Positions 30,903-39,501 of a DNA stretch of 41,851 bases are shown piece by piece (positions within the stretch are counted from its first letter, which is position 1; each line of letters opens with the position of its first letter). The stretch is from Firmicutes bacterium UBA3572 (GTDB lineage Bacteria; Bacillota; Desulfotomaculia; Desulfotomaculales; Desulforudaceae), in assembly GCA_002375985.1 (NCBI GenBank), contig DFNH01000040.1, forward strand, positions 1 to 41,851, read 5' to 3'. The notes under the pieces are model-generated. The model worked only from the letters and a program-made list of their open reading frames with translations, did not search any database and was not told the origin of the DNA. The position numbers and the translations under genes were made by a program.

Positions 30903-33089
30903 GTGGGGGTCTTGCGTGCGCTGGTGACCCACGCCGGGCGGGTTTTGCCCGCTGTTTTTCGCAATCAGAAGGTCCGCCGGGCGGGGGCGGTTCTGCTTTT
31001 CCTTTTCTTTATGACCCTCATTGTATGTGTGGACTTTTTCCCCCAGCAGGTACGCCTGCAAGCGGGACAGGTTTCTCCGCGCACCATCACCGCCCGCGAA
31101 ACCATCACCTTCGAAGACCGGGCTAAGACCGAAGAGGCCCGTCAGCAGGCGGCCCGGGCGGTAGCCAAGCAGTATGACTTTGACCCCCAGGTGACGTTGG
31201 CCGTGCGCCGGGACATCGCGGAAATAATGACCGCCATCCGGGACGTCCAGCAGGATGTTCACCTGGATACCCCCAATAAGGTCGAAGCCCTGGAACGGCT
31301 CCTTCCTTTCCCGCTGCCGTCCGATGTCTTGGTGGCTTTGGCCGAGGAGAGTGCGGCTACCACGGCGGCGGTGGAAAAGGAACTGACTTTGATGGTGACC
31401 CGGGTGATGGAACGAGGGCAGGGCGTTTCCGAGGAAAACCTGGAAGAAGCAAAACGGGCCGTGGCCGAGGAAATCCGGGACAGCGGCTGGAGCTGGCCTT
31501 ACGAACTCCTGGCCCGGAATCTGGTGCACCACTTCTTGCGGCCTAACGCCTTCTACAACGCCCAGCGCACCGAACAACTGCGGCAGGCGGCCATGGACCA
31601 GGTGCCCCCGGTATTGATTACGCTGAAGAAGGGACAGCGGATCATCGGCGAGGGCGAGATTGTCACCGAAGAACACTTGGTCAAACTGGAGGCGGCCGGC
31701 GAGTTGCACCGTCCGATGCCCTTCAAGACCATTTTGGGTGCGGTACTCCTGGTCGCGCTTCTGACAGGCATTGTGCTCCACTACATCCGGCGTTTGCACC
31801 GGGATATCTACGAAAACGCCGGCTACCTGTACATGCTGGGTATCATCGTCTTGACTGTGATGGTGATCGGTAAGGTTATGGTCGCCGTGCAGGTTACGCA
31901 GTGGCCCGAGTTCGGCAGTCTTTTGGGTTACGCCGTGCCGGTCGCGGCGGCCGGCATGCTGGTGGCTATTTTGCTGGACGTCCGGTTGGCCCTGATTATT
32001 GTGGCCGTGATGGCCTGCCTGGTGGGGGTCATGACCGGTAACGACCTGCGCTTTGCCCTGGTCGGCTTTCTTGGCGGTACGGCCGGTGTGTTCAGCGTGT
32101 CCAAACTCAGTCAGCGCACCGACCTGGTGCGGGCCGGGGTGTACGTCGCCGCGGCGAACGTGGTCGCCATTATGACCATCGGCCTGTTAGTCGACACCTC
32201 CCTGGGGCTGCTTTTGACCTCCAGCCTGATTCTGGGCACGGCCAACGGCATTCTGTCTTCGGTCCTGGCCAACGGCGCGCTGCCCTTCCTGGAGAGCTCC
32301 TTCCGCATCACTTCGGCGGCCAAGCTGTTGGAACTGGCCAACCCCAACCAGCCGCTTTTGAAACGTCTGCTGCTGGATGCTCCCGGGACTTACCACCACA
32401 GCATCCTGGTGGGTAACCTGGCGGAAGCCGGAGCGGAGGCGGTGGGCGCCGACCCCATTCTGGTCCGGGTAGGCGCTTATTACCACGACGTTGGTAAGGT
32501 GCGCCGTCCCTATTTCTTTATTGAAAACCAGTTAACCAATGAAAACCCGCACGATAAAATCACCCCGGGCTTATCGACCCTGGTACTGACCTCTCACGTC
32601 AAGGATGGTGCGGAGTTTGCCCGGGAGCATAAACTGCCGCAGGCGATCATCGACATCATCGAGCAGCATCACGGGACCAGTTTGGTTACTTACTTTTATC
32701 ACAAGGCTCTGCAGCAGGACGAGAAAAACCTGGTGCGGGAAGAAGATTTCCGTTACGGGGGTCCCAAGCCCCAAACCAAGGAAGCGGCCCTGATTATGCT
32801 GGCCGACTCGGTGGAGGCCGCGGTGCGTTCCGTTTCCAACCCGACACCGGGCCAGGTGGAGGGGCTTATTCGGAAGGTGATCAAGGACAAACTGGACGAT
32901 GGGCAACTGGACGAATGCGATCTGACTTTCCGCGACCTTGAACTGATCGCCGCCGCCTTTGCGCGCGTGTTCACCGGTATTTTTCACTGCCGCATTGAGT
33001 ATCCTGACGGGAAGGAAATCGAAAGGAGGAAGGCCCAGAATGGCCGTCATCATCAGCAATCTGCAGGAAACGGTGGCGGTGGACGATAA
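30903..33089 (+). CDS. pgpH: Cyclic-di-AMP phosphodiesterase PgpH (YqfF, 7TMR-HD)
   Basis: A 728-residue membrane protein. An N-terminal helix (about 28-45) is followed by an extracellular 7TMR-HDED domain, seven membrane helices (about 270-470), and a cytoplasmic HD domain with YHHSILVGNLAEAGAEAVG and YYHDVGK near 527. PgpH hydrolyses c-di-AMP to pApA and so tunes potassium and cell-wall balance. GTG 30903 is chosen because GAGGAG lies about 11 nt upstream. The C-terminal 16 residues overlap the start of ybeY and look like an unconserved tail. Confidence 0.9.
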   Translation: MGVLRALVTHAGRVLPAVFRNQKVRRAGAVLLFLFFMTLIVCVDFFPQQVRLQAGQVSPRTITARETITFEDRAKTEEARQQAARAVAKQYDFDPQVTLAVRRDIAEIMTAIRDVQQDVHLDTPNKVEALERLLPFPLPSDVLVALAEESAATTAAVEKELTLMVTRVMERGQGVSEENLEEAKRAVAEEIRDSGWSWPYELLARNLVHHFLRPNAFYNAQRTEQLRQAAMDQVPPVLITLKKGQRIIGEGEIVTEEHLVKLEAAGELHRPMPFKTILGAVLLVALLTGIVLHYIRRLHRDIYENAGYLYMLGIIVLTVMVIGKVMVAVQVTQWPEFGSLLGYAVPVAAAGMLVAILLDVRLALIIVAVMACLVGVMTGNDLRFALVGFLGGTAGVFSVSKLSQRTDLVRAGVYVAAANVVAIMTIGLLVDTSLGLLLTSSLILGTANGILSSVLANGALPFLESSFRITSAAKLLELANPNQPLLKRLLLDAPGTYHHSILVGNLAEAGAEAVGADPILVRVGAYYHDVGKVRRPYFFIENQLTNENPHDKITPGLSTLVLTSHVKDGAEFAREHKLPQAIIDIIEQHHGTSLVTYFYHKALQQDEKNLVREEDFRYGGPKPQTKEAALIMLADSVEAAVRSVSNPTPGQVEGLIRKVIKDKLDDGQLDECDLTFRDLELIAAAFARVFTGIFHCRIEYPDGKEIERRKAQNGRHHQQSAGNGGGGR

Positions 33090-33507
33090 TCTGTTGTCCC
33101 TGATCCGCAGGGTGGTGGGGTTCACCCTGGAGAGCGAAGAGGCCGGTCGGCAGGTGGAACTGGGGTTGGCCTTGGTGGACGACGATTACATCCAGGACTT
33201 AAACCGGCGTTTTCGCGGCCAAGACCGGCCCACGGACGTACTGGCCTTCCCCATGCGCGAGGAGGTGCCGGCGGAGGAAGACGAAGATTCGGTAGCGATG
33301 TTCATGCTGGGTGACGTGGTCATTTCGCTGCCCACCGCTTTGCGTCAGGCGGCTGCATACGGGCACAGCTTGGAACGGGAAGTCGCCCGGTTGGCCGTAC
33401 ACGGCACGCTTCACCTCTTGGACTACGATCACGAAAACGACGCGGATGCGCTTCGGATGCAGGAACGGGAAGAAGCCGTATTGCGCCGGCTGGGATTAGC
33501 GCCGTGA
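33040..33507 (+). CDS. ybeY: Endoribonuclease YbeY (rRNA maturation factor)
   Basis: A 155-residue metalloprotein with the zinc motif HGTLHLLDYDH (His121, His125, His131) and the family patterns NRRFRGQDRPTDVLAFP and LGDVVIS. It matures the 16S rRNA 3' end and supports ribosome quality control. ATG 33040 follows AGGAGG within the end of pgpH, giving a 50-nt overlap. Its stop overlaps the cdd start. Confidence 0.94.
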   Translation: MAVIISNLQETVAVDDNLLSLIRRVVGFTLESEEAGRQVELGLALVDDDYIQDLNRRFRGQDRPTDVLAFPMREEVPAEEDEDSVAMFMLGDVVISLPTALRQAAAYGHSLEREVARLAVHGTLHLLDYDHENDADALRMQEREEAVLRRLGLAP

Positions 33508-33908
33508 CGGCCGTGTTTACCGATGCCGCGTTGGTACAGCAGGCCCTGGCGGCCCGGGCCAACGCCTACGCGCCGTATTCCCGGTTTCGGGTCGGGGCCG
33601 CCCTGCTGACTTCCGGGGGACGGGTTTTCACCGGATGCAACGTGGAAAACGCCTCCTTGGGGCTGACGGTTTGTGCCGAGCGGGTGGCCGTTTTTTCGGC
33701 CGTGGCCGCGGGCGAGCGGGAGTTTGCGGCCCTGGCGGTGGCCGGCGACGGTGATAAGCACTGCCGTCCTTGCGGTGCTTGTCTCCAGGTGCTGCACGAG
33801 TTTGCACCGGCGTTGCGCCTATTGCTGGCCGGCGGACGAGGCAGTTTTGAGGTGAAGACGGTGGCCGAGTTACTGCCCGGGGCTTTTAACCTACCGTTTA
33901 ACGGTTAA
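33504..33908 (+). CDS. cdd: Cytidine deaminase
   Basis: A 134-residue enzyme of the tetrameric class. Zinc ligands and catalytic Glu are in TVCAERVA (Cys57, Glu59) and PCGAC (Cys90, Cys93); the substrate region YAPYSRFRVGAAL and NVENAS is present. It deaminates cytidine and deoxycytidine for salvage. The GTG start at 33504 overlaps the ybeY stop. The dgkA gene commonly found between ybeY and cdd is missing. Confidence 0.93.
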   Translation: MTAVFTDAALVQQALAARANAYAPYSRFRVGAALLTSGGRVFTGCNVENASLGLTVCAERVAVFSAVAAGEREFAALAVAGDGDKHCRPCGACLQVLHEFAPALRLLLAGGRGSFEVKTVAELLPGAFNLPFNG

Positions 33909-34039
33909 TGCTCCGCAGGCACCGGGAGCGTTCTCAAAAACATGCCGGTTCCCCGTTTCCGCTGTCACCGGCTATAGAAACCATTTGCGGATAGAAACGG
34001 TCCTTCTCAGCCGGGAGAACAAACTTAGGGGGTTGAAAC

Positions 34040-34942
34040 GTGGATAACACACCGGAGCACCGGTCCGGATTCGTGGCCCTTGTCGGGCGCCCCAACGTGG
34101 GGAAGTCCACCTTGCTAAACAACCTGGTGGGACGAAAGGTGGCCATCATTTCCGACAAACCCCAGACCACCCGTCACCGTATTCGCGCCGTACTGACGCG
34201 TGAAGATGCCCAGATCATTTTTGTGGATACCCCCGGTATTCACAAACCCAAGCACCGGCTGGGGCATTACATGGTGGATACCGCCCTGGGCACCCTGAGG
34301 GACGTGGACCTGATCCTGTTTCTAGTGGAGGCGCACCGGGATTTCGGGCCGGGGGACGAGTTCATCCTGCAGAGGCTGGCCCAAGTGAAGACACCGGTTT
34401 TTCTGGTGATCACCAAGGTGGACCTGGTGGCCAAGCCCAAACTCCTGCCGTTCATCGACGTGCTGCAGAACAAGTTTAGCTTTGCGGAAATCGTGCCGCT
34501 GTCGGCCCGGACCGGGGAGAATACGGATCGCCTGATTGACCTGGTGGTCAGCTATTTGCCGCCGGGACCTAAATATTACCCGGAAGATGCCGTTTCCGAT
34601 CAGCCACAGTCCCAGATTCTGGCCGAACTGGTGCGGGAAAAGGTGCTGCACCTGACCGCGCAGGAAGTTCCCCACAGCGTAGCCGTGGTGGTGGACGAAG
34701 TCTTTCCGGGCCAAAAGGGCGTCACCGTGATCAGAGCTACCATTTTTGTGGAGCGTGATTCGCAGAAGGCCATCCTCATCGGTGAGGGTGGACGGATGCT
34801 GAAGAACATCGGGCGGATGGCCCGCGAGGAGATCGAGAGTGTGCTCGGCGTGCGGGTGTACTTAGAACTCTGGGTAAAGGTCAAGCACAGGTGGCGGCAG
34901 GACGAGCGACAACTGTACCATCTGGGATTCCGGAAAGAGTAG
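34040..34942 (+). CDS. era: GTPase Era
   Basis: A 300-residue GTPase with GRPNVGKST at 16-24, the switch and G3 DTPGIHKPKHRLG, G4 TKVD, and a C-terminal KH domain (GEGGRMLKNIGRMAREEIE). It binds the 16S rRNA 3' end during 30S assembly. GTG 34040 follows TTAGGGGG. A 131-nt gap with small hairpins separates it from cdd. recO, the usual next gene, is absent; a structured RNA candidate follows. Confidence 0.95.
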   Translation: MDNTPEHRSGFVALVGRPNVGKSTLLNNLVGRKVAIISDKPQTTRHRIRAVLTREDAQIIFVDTPGIHKPKHRLGHYMVDTALGTLRDVDLILFLVEAHRDFGPGDEFILQRLAQVKTPVFLVITKVDLVAKPKLLPFIDVLQNKFSFAEIVPLSARTGENTDRLIDLVVSYLPPGPKYYPEDAVSDQPQSQILAELVREKVLHLTAQEVPHSVAVVVDEVFPGQKGVTVIRATIFVERDSQKAILIGEGGRMLKNIGRMAREEIESVLGVRVYLELWVKVKHRWRQDERQLYHLGFRKE

Positions 34943-34993
34943 GCAGCAGCAAGCACGGTCGGATGTAAAGAAATATTGCCTTGATGGAAGGAT

Positions 34994-34999
34994 TATACA
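34994..34999 (+). promoter_or_regulatory. Candidate -10 box of the structured RNA
   Basis: TATACA, part of TTATACATTAG, about 30 nt upstream of the RNA's closing stem. I see no good -35 at 16-18 nt, so the promoter is weak or relies on other factors. Confidence 0.35.
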
Positions 35000-35030
35000 T
35001 TAGCGGGGGCGAATACTTTGCTGTTGTCAT

Positions 35031-35228
35031 GTGCAACGCACCTGCGTGCTGGGCCTCTTTACCGTTTACCGGGAACCGTTGGTCGGGGAGAAGCCCCGCC
35101 CGGTGGCGAACGGGTAATCGCGCGCTTGCGTTTTGGAGCGCCTGAAGCGAGTTTGAGCCTACTCCCGACGACCTTTACGGATCGCGGTGCAAACGGTTGG
35201 CGTCTGTTGGTGCGTTGCGTTTTTTTGT
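35031..35228 (+). ncRNA. Structured RNA candidate, 6S-like
   Basis: About 195 nt fold into a rod by four nested helices visible by eye. P1 is GCAACGCACC (35033-35042) with GGTGCGTTGC (35209-35218). P2 is ACCGTTT (35061-35067) with AAACGGT (35191-35197), extended by ACC/GGT. P3 is CCGT (35076-35079) with ACGG (35177-35180). P4 is GGTCG and GGGAG (35081-35090) with CGACC and CTCCC. An 18 + 11-nt internal bubble lies between P1 and P2, and TTTTTTTG follows the closing stem. Size, rod shape, bubble and terminator fit 6S RNA, but I cannot confirm the family from sequence. A terminator-controlled leader for the 76-residue gene downstream is the main alternative. Confidence 0.6.
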
Positions 35229-35313
35229 TTTTAGGCAGGAAAATCTGGATGCCCGACGAACTAGGAACTCATTTACCCCGTAATAGCACAAATGACCTAG
35301 GGGGGTGTCAAGC

Positions 35314-35544
35314 GTGGGGAGCAGTATTGACGGGGGGCACCTGTGGGCCTTGAAAGAGTGCCTGCGGCGGGCGCTCAACGATATGGAAGGGCACGAACTG
35401 AAGGAACACGTGAAAAAGCACTATCAGGCAATGTGTGAAAACTTCAGCCTGCCCAGTAAACTTGACCCGGCGGCTATCGACGCCTGGGTGGAGGAGCAGT
35501 GGAAGATCTGGGCGCGCGCCCTGGAAAAAGAGGAGATCAAATAG
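35314..35544 (+). CDS. Small hypothetical protein
   Basis: A 76-residue, mostly helical, charged protein (LWALKECLRRALNDMEGHELKEH, read in parts; AWVEEQWKIWARALEKEE). No family is recognised and no membrane segment or cysteine pair is present. The start GTG 35314 is favoured by AGGGGGG at 35299-35305; GTG 35305 would overlap that site. It lies between the structured RNA and a shared terminator with convergent adhE. Confidence 0.6.
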   Translation: MGSSIDGGHLWALKECLRRALNDMEGHELKEHVKKHYQAMCENFSLPSKLDPAAIDAWVEEQWKIWARALEKEEIK

Positions 35545-35584
35545 ACGGGTGGACCCCTTAGGCTTGCGGTTTGAGAGGGTTATA

Positions 35585-35615
35585 GGTCCGGCAGCTCATT
35601 CAAGCCGGACCCTTT
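35585..35615. terminator. Bidirectional terminator between the small gene and adhE
   Basis: GGTCCGGC (35585-35592) pairs with GCCGGACC (35604-35611), followed by CTTTT. It separates convergent genes. Confidence 0.75.
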
Positions 35616-35619
35616 TAGT

Positions 35620-38199
35620 CTAATAGGCCTGGCGGTAAAGCTCCACCAGTTCACTTACCAGCGGTTGGCACGGGTTGGTAATCGTGGTCTGGTCTTCGTA
35701 CGCCTTTTCGGCCAGGAGCGGCAGCCGGGTCTCGAACTCTTCCCGTGGGATACCGCAGTCGGCAATGGTGGGCGGCATGTCCAGCTGCCGCATCAGGTCG
35801 CGCACGGCCTCCACCAGGCTGGCCACGCCCTCCTCGGGGGTGTTCGCCGGCAGGTTCAGATGCCGGGCGATCTGTTGGTACCGTTCTTTTGCCCGGTACC
35901 GTTCATAATTGGGGTATCCGGTGTATTTGGTCGGTATCTGTGCGTTGTAGGTGATTACGTGGGGCATCAGTACGGCGATGGCCCGGCCGTGGGGGATGCC
36001 GAACTCGCCGCCGAGCTTGTGGGCCAGGCTGTGGTTGATGCCCAGGAAGGCGTTGGTGAAGGCCATCCCGGCGATCGTGGCCGCGTTGTGCATCTTTTCC
36101 CGTGCCTCGCGGTCGTCCGGCTGGCGGTAGGCCCGGGGCAGGTAACCGAACACCAGTTCTATGGCTTTTAGCGCCAACGGGTCGGTGAAGTCGGAGGCGC
36201 GCACCGAGACGTAGGCCTCCAGGGCGTGGCCCAAAACATCCATGCCGGCGTCGGCGGTCAGGCTAGGAGGTTGTTCCAAGCTTAAGTCCGGGTCGACGAT
36301 GGCCACGTCCGGGGTCAGGGCGTAGTCGGCCAACGGGTACTTGACGTCCTGCGCGCGGTCGGTGATCACCGTGAAGGCGGTGACTTCAGAGCCGCTGCCG
36401 GAGGTGGTCGGCACGGCCAAAAGGCGAGTCCGGTGCGGGCGTTCGGGTAGCCGGTAGGTGCGCTTGCGAATGTCCAGGAATTTCAGTTTCAGGTGTTCGA
36501 ACCGCACCTCCGGGTACTCATAGAATAGCCACATGGCTTTGGCGGCGTCCAGCACCGAGCCGCCACCCAGGGCGATGATGGTGTCTGGTTTAAAGGTGCG
36601 CACGGCCGCGGTGCCCCGGTCCACCGTCTGGAGCGAAGGATTCGGTTCAACCTCCGAAAATACCTCCATTTCCACCGGCTCCGGCCGCCGTTCCAGGTGG
36701 CGCCGGATTCGCTCCGGATACCCCAGGCGGGACAGAGTGGGGTCGGTCACCAGGAACACCCGGCGGAGGTTGGGCGTGAGGGCCAGTTGACCCAGAGAGC
36801 CCGGTCCGAAGTAGATCTCCGGCGGTACCCGGAACCATTCGGTTTCGGGCCGCCGGGGGGCGACCCGCTTAATATCCAACAGGTGAACGGCGGTGACGTT
36901 ATCGGTGGTGGAGTTACCGCCGATGTATCCACAGCCTAGGGTGAGCGAAGGCGTCAGAATGTTGTACAGGTCGCCGATGGCGCCCTGGCTGGCCGGGGCG
37001 TTTACGATGATCCGTCCGGCCGGCACCTGCTCCGAGAAAGCGGCAATGACGTCCCGGTTCCTGGAGTGAATCACCGCCGTGTGACCGAGTCCTTCATACA
37101 TTACCACCTGTGCGGCCCGGGCAATTCCTTCTGTCGCACCGTCCACCACGTAAAAAGCCAGGATCGGGCTGAGTTTTTCCCGGGACAGTGGACAAGCGGG
37201 GCCGATTCCTTCCTGAACGGCCACCAGGATCTTGGTGTCGTCCGGCACCTCAAACCCGGCCATCCGGGCGATTGCGGCGGCGCTCTTGCCCACCACCTGC
37301 GGGTTTAGGGAACACGTCCGGTTGTCGGTGGCTGCGTTTTCTAAAAGCTTTGTTCTCTCCTCGTCTAGAAACACGCAGCCGGCTTTCGTCATCAGTTCCC
37401 GCACCCGATCGGCCACGGCGCGGTCCACGATCAGGGCCTGTTCCGAGGCGCAGATCATGCCGTGATCGAAGGTTTTACTCAATATCAGGTCGGTCACCGC
37501 TCGTTCCAGTGCCGCCGTTCGTTCCACGTAGCAGGGTACATTGCCGGGGCCTACACCCAGGGCCGGGCGTCCGGCGCTGTACGCGGCCCGCACCATGCCG
37601 GCACCGCCGGTAGCCAGGATCAGGTTTACCCCTGGGTGGTGCATGAGGGCGTGGGCCGCCTCCACCGACGGTTTCTCGATCCAGAGGATGGCATCCTCCG
37701 GGGTGCCGGCCGCCACGGCGGCCTCCCGCAGGGTGCGGGCGGCAGCGGCGCTGCAGCGCTGGGCGCCCGGGTGGAAGCTGAACACCACCGGGTTACGGGT
37801 CTTGAGCGCGATCAGCCCCTTGAACAAGGTGGTGGAGGTGGGGTTGGTCAGCGGGGCCAGGGCGGCGATTACCCCGGCCGGTTCGGCGATTTCCCGGTAG
37901 CCGGTGACCGGATCCTCGTGGATCACCCCCACCGTCTTCAAGTCACGGATGCTGTGGTAAACGTATTCGATAGCGAACAGGTTTTTCAGGATTTTGTCTT
38001 CGTATACTCCTCGTTCCGTTTCTTCCACCGCCATTCGGGCCAGTTCCATGTGCCGGTCCAGTCCGGCCAGGGCGGCCGCCTTCACGATTTGGTCCACTTG
38101 TTCCTGGTTTAGTTTGCGAAAATCCTCCAGCGCGGTCCGGGCGCGGGCGACCAGGTCATCAATAATATAGGTTTGGGTGGCGGTTTTCCCCTCGCGCAT
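35620..38199 (-). CDS. adhE: Bifunctional acetaldehyde-CoA/alcohol dehydrogenase AdhE
   Basis: An 859-residue fusion. The N-terminal half is a CoA-acylating aldehyde dehydrogenase with catalytic Cys250 in FDHGMICASEQ. The C-terminal half is an iron-dependent alcohol dehydrogenase with GGGSVLDAAK (NAD binding) and iron ligands in DAGMDVLGHALE, NHSLAHKLGG and GIPHGRA. It interconverts acetyl-CoA, acetaldehyde and ethanol and usually forms spirosome filaments. The start ATG at 38199 follows GGAGGAGG on the minus strand; an upstream start at 38256 is not supported. It is monocistronic, with about 200 nt of AT-rich DNA upstream. Confidence 0.95.
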   Translation of the reverse strand: MREGKTATQTYIIDDLVARARTALEDFRKLNQEQVDQIVKAAALAGLDRHMELARMAVEETERGVYEDKILKNLFAIEYVYHSIRDLKTVGVIHEDPVTGYREIAEPAGVIAALAPLTNPTSTTLFKGLIALKTRNPVVFSFHPGAQRCSAAAARTLREAAVAAGTPEDAILWIEKPSVEAAHALMHHPGVNLILATGGAGMVRAAYSAGRPALGVGPGNVPCYVERTAALERAVTDLILSKTFDHGMICASEQALIVDRAVADRVRELMTKAGCVFLDEERTKLLENAATDNRTCSLNPQVVGKSAAAIARMAGFEVPDDTKILVAVQEGIGPACPLSREKLSPILAFYVVDGATEGIARAAQVVMYEGLGHTAVIHSRNRDVIAAFSEQVPAGRIIVNAPASQGAIGDLYNILTPSLTLGCGYIGGNSTTDNVTAVHLLDIKRVAPRRPETEWFRVPPEIYFGPGSLGQLALTPNLRRVFLVTDPTLSRLGYPERIRRHLERRPEPVEMEVFSEVEPNPSLQTVDRGTAAVRTFKPDTIIALGGGSVLDAAKAMWLFYEYPEVRFEHLKLKFLDIRKRTYRLPERPHRTRLLAVPTTSGSGSEVTAFTVITDRAQDVKYPLADYALTPDVAIVDPDLSLEQPPSLTADAGMDVLGHALEAYVSVRASDFTDPLALKAIELVFGYLPRAYRQPDDREAREKMHNAATIAGMAFTNAFLGINHSLAHKLGGEFGIPHGRAIAVLMPHVITYNAQIPTKYTGYPNYERYRAKERYQQIARHLNLPANTPEEGVASLVEAVRDLMRQLDMPPTIADCGIPREEFETRLPLLAEKAYEDQTTITNPCQPLVSELVELYRQAY

Positions 38200-38400
38200 G
38201 TTTAAAGACCTCCTCCGGGGGTTAGACCTCAAAATTTCAAAATTAAGCTTATCCAAAACCAGCGACCGTAATCGCCGGCCGAAAAACTTCCAGTTCTATC
38301 CAAATCACAGGCTGCATATCTATATAAAGTAAAAGTATGTTATGGTGGGGCGGCAGAGCCGTCCCCGTGCTCTTAAGCATCAGGAAAGCGGGGGTGGTCT

Positions 38401-39501
38401 ATGGGGACAATGGTGAAGTGTTCTCTAATCGGTTTAATGTTGTTGGTTTTCTCGCTGGCGGCGGGCGGGACGGCGGCGGCGGGAATAATGATGCCGTTCA
38501 GGGCGGTGTTGGAGCGGGAAGGTATCCGTGTAGGCTGGGACGGACAGGCGGCGACCGGGCAGCATTGGGACGGCCGGCTGTTACGGGTGGTGCCGGGCAG
38601 CGCCGTGGGCTTCTTGGACGAAAGGGAGATCTCCCTTGAGGCGCCGGTGACGGTGCTGGCCGGGATGACCTATGTGCCCAGTACTGTGTTTGAGGATTTC
38701 TTGGGCACTTTGCCGCCCCCGTACCCGGAGTTGGCTTTCACCCTGGTACAGGCCGGCGAACGGTCCTGGGTCGTGGGCCGGGTGGCGGAGGCCCGGGGTT
38801 ATTGGCGGGAGTCGGCGCATTATTCCGGCGACCCGAAAGCGGACGGGATTCCGGCCGGCGTGCTGGTGGACCGGGTCTGGCTCCTGCCCGCTAATGATGA
38901 GACCGTGTTGGACGCTTTTCTGGCGCGGGTGGCCGCAGATCTGCAGGAGGCGACCGAAAACACGTATTCCCTGGCCCCCGGTGCGGACCAAGCGTTGAAA
39001 ACCGCCCTTTCCGGCGACGTGCGGTTGGTCTCGTTACCGGTCCAGTGCCGGATCGGCACCTGCGCGGTCAACTTCAACGCCGGCGGGAATAACTACAACA
39101 ATATGCTTAACGCGGTCAAGGCCACGGAGTACCTGGACGGGACGGTGGTTGAGCCCGGTGGCATCTTTTCCTACAACCGTACCGTTGGACCGTGGACGGC
39201 CGAGCGCGGTTACGTGGTGGGCTATGCGATCAGCGAGGGCCGATACGTGGCGGCGCGGGGCGGGGGCGTTTGTCGGGCGTCTACCGTGCTCTACGGCGCC
39301 GTGCTGGACGCGGGACTGGAAGTGGTGGAAAGGCACGGACACAGCCTGCCGGTGGGTTACGTGCCGGTGGGGCGGGACGCGACCGTTTCCTACGGCTGGG
39401 CCGACCTGAGATTTCGCAATCACCTCCCTCATCCGGTGCGGATCGAGGCCGGCGGTACCGTGCACCGCCTGCAGGTTACGCTCTGGGAAATCATAACTTA
39501 A
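38401..39501 (+). CDS. VanW-family secreted protein with copper-amine-oxidase-like N-domain
   Basis: A 366-residue protein with a signal peptide (about 1-27, ending AAA), a stalk-like copper-amine-oxidase N-terminal-type domain (PVTVLAGMTYVPSTVFEDFLG), and a C-terminal VanW domain with GGGVCRASTVLYGAVLDAGLEVVERHGHS (in parts) and SYGWADLRFRN. VanW proteins accompany glycopeptide-resistance clusters, but many stand alone, as here, with no van genes nearby. It is probably a cell-envelope protein. ATG 38401 follows GGGGGTGG. Its stop shares two bases with the rarA stop. Confidence 0.85.
   Translation: MGTMVKCSLIGLMLLVFSLAAGGTAAAGIMMPFRAVLEREGIRVGWDGQAATGQHWDGRLLRVVPGSAVGFLDEREISLEAPVTVLAGMTYVPSTVFEDFLGTLPPPYPELAFTLVQAGERSWVVGRVAEARGYWRESAHYSGDPKADGIPAGVLVDRVWLLPANDETVLDAFLARVAADLQEATENTYSLAPGADQALKTALSGDVRLVSLPVQCRIGTCAVNFNAGGNNYNNMLNAVKATEYLDGTVVEPGGIFSYNRTVGPWTAERGYVVGYAISEGRYVAARGGGVCRASTVLYGAVLDAGLEVVERHGHSLPVGYVPVGRDATVSYGWADLRFRNHLPHPVRIEAGGTVHRLQVTLWEIIT

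Noticed and set aside
35018..35353. Plus-strand open frame of 111 codons after era
   Set aside because: It runs through the paired helices and the U-tract of the structured RNA, and its product is low-complexity with no family resemblance.
35665..38112. Several plus-strand frames of 77-216 codons opposite adhE
   Set aside because: adhE is clearly coded on the minus strand with all catalytic motifs; these are complementary-strand shadows.
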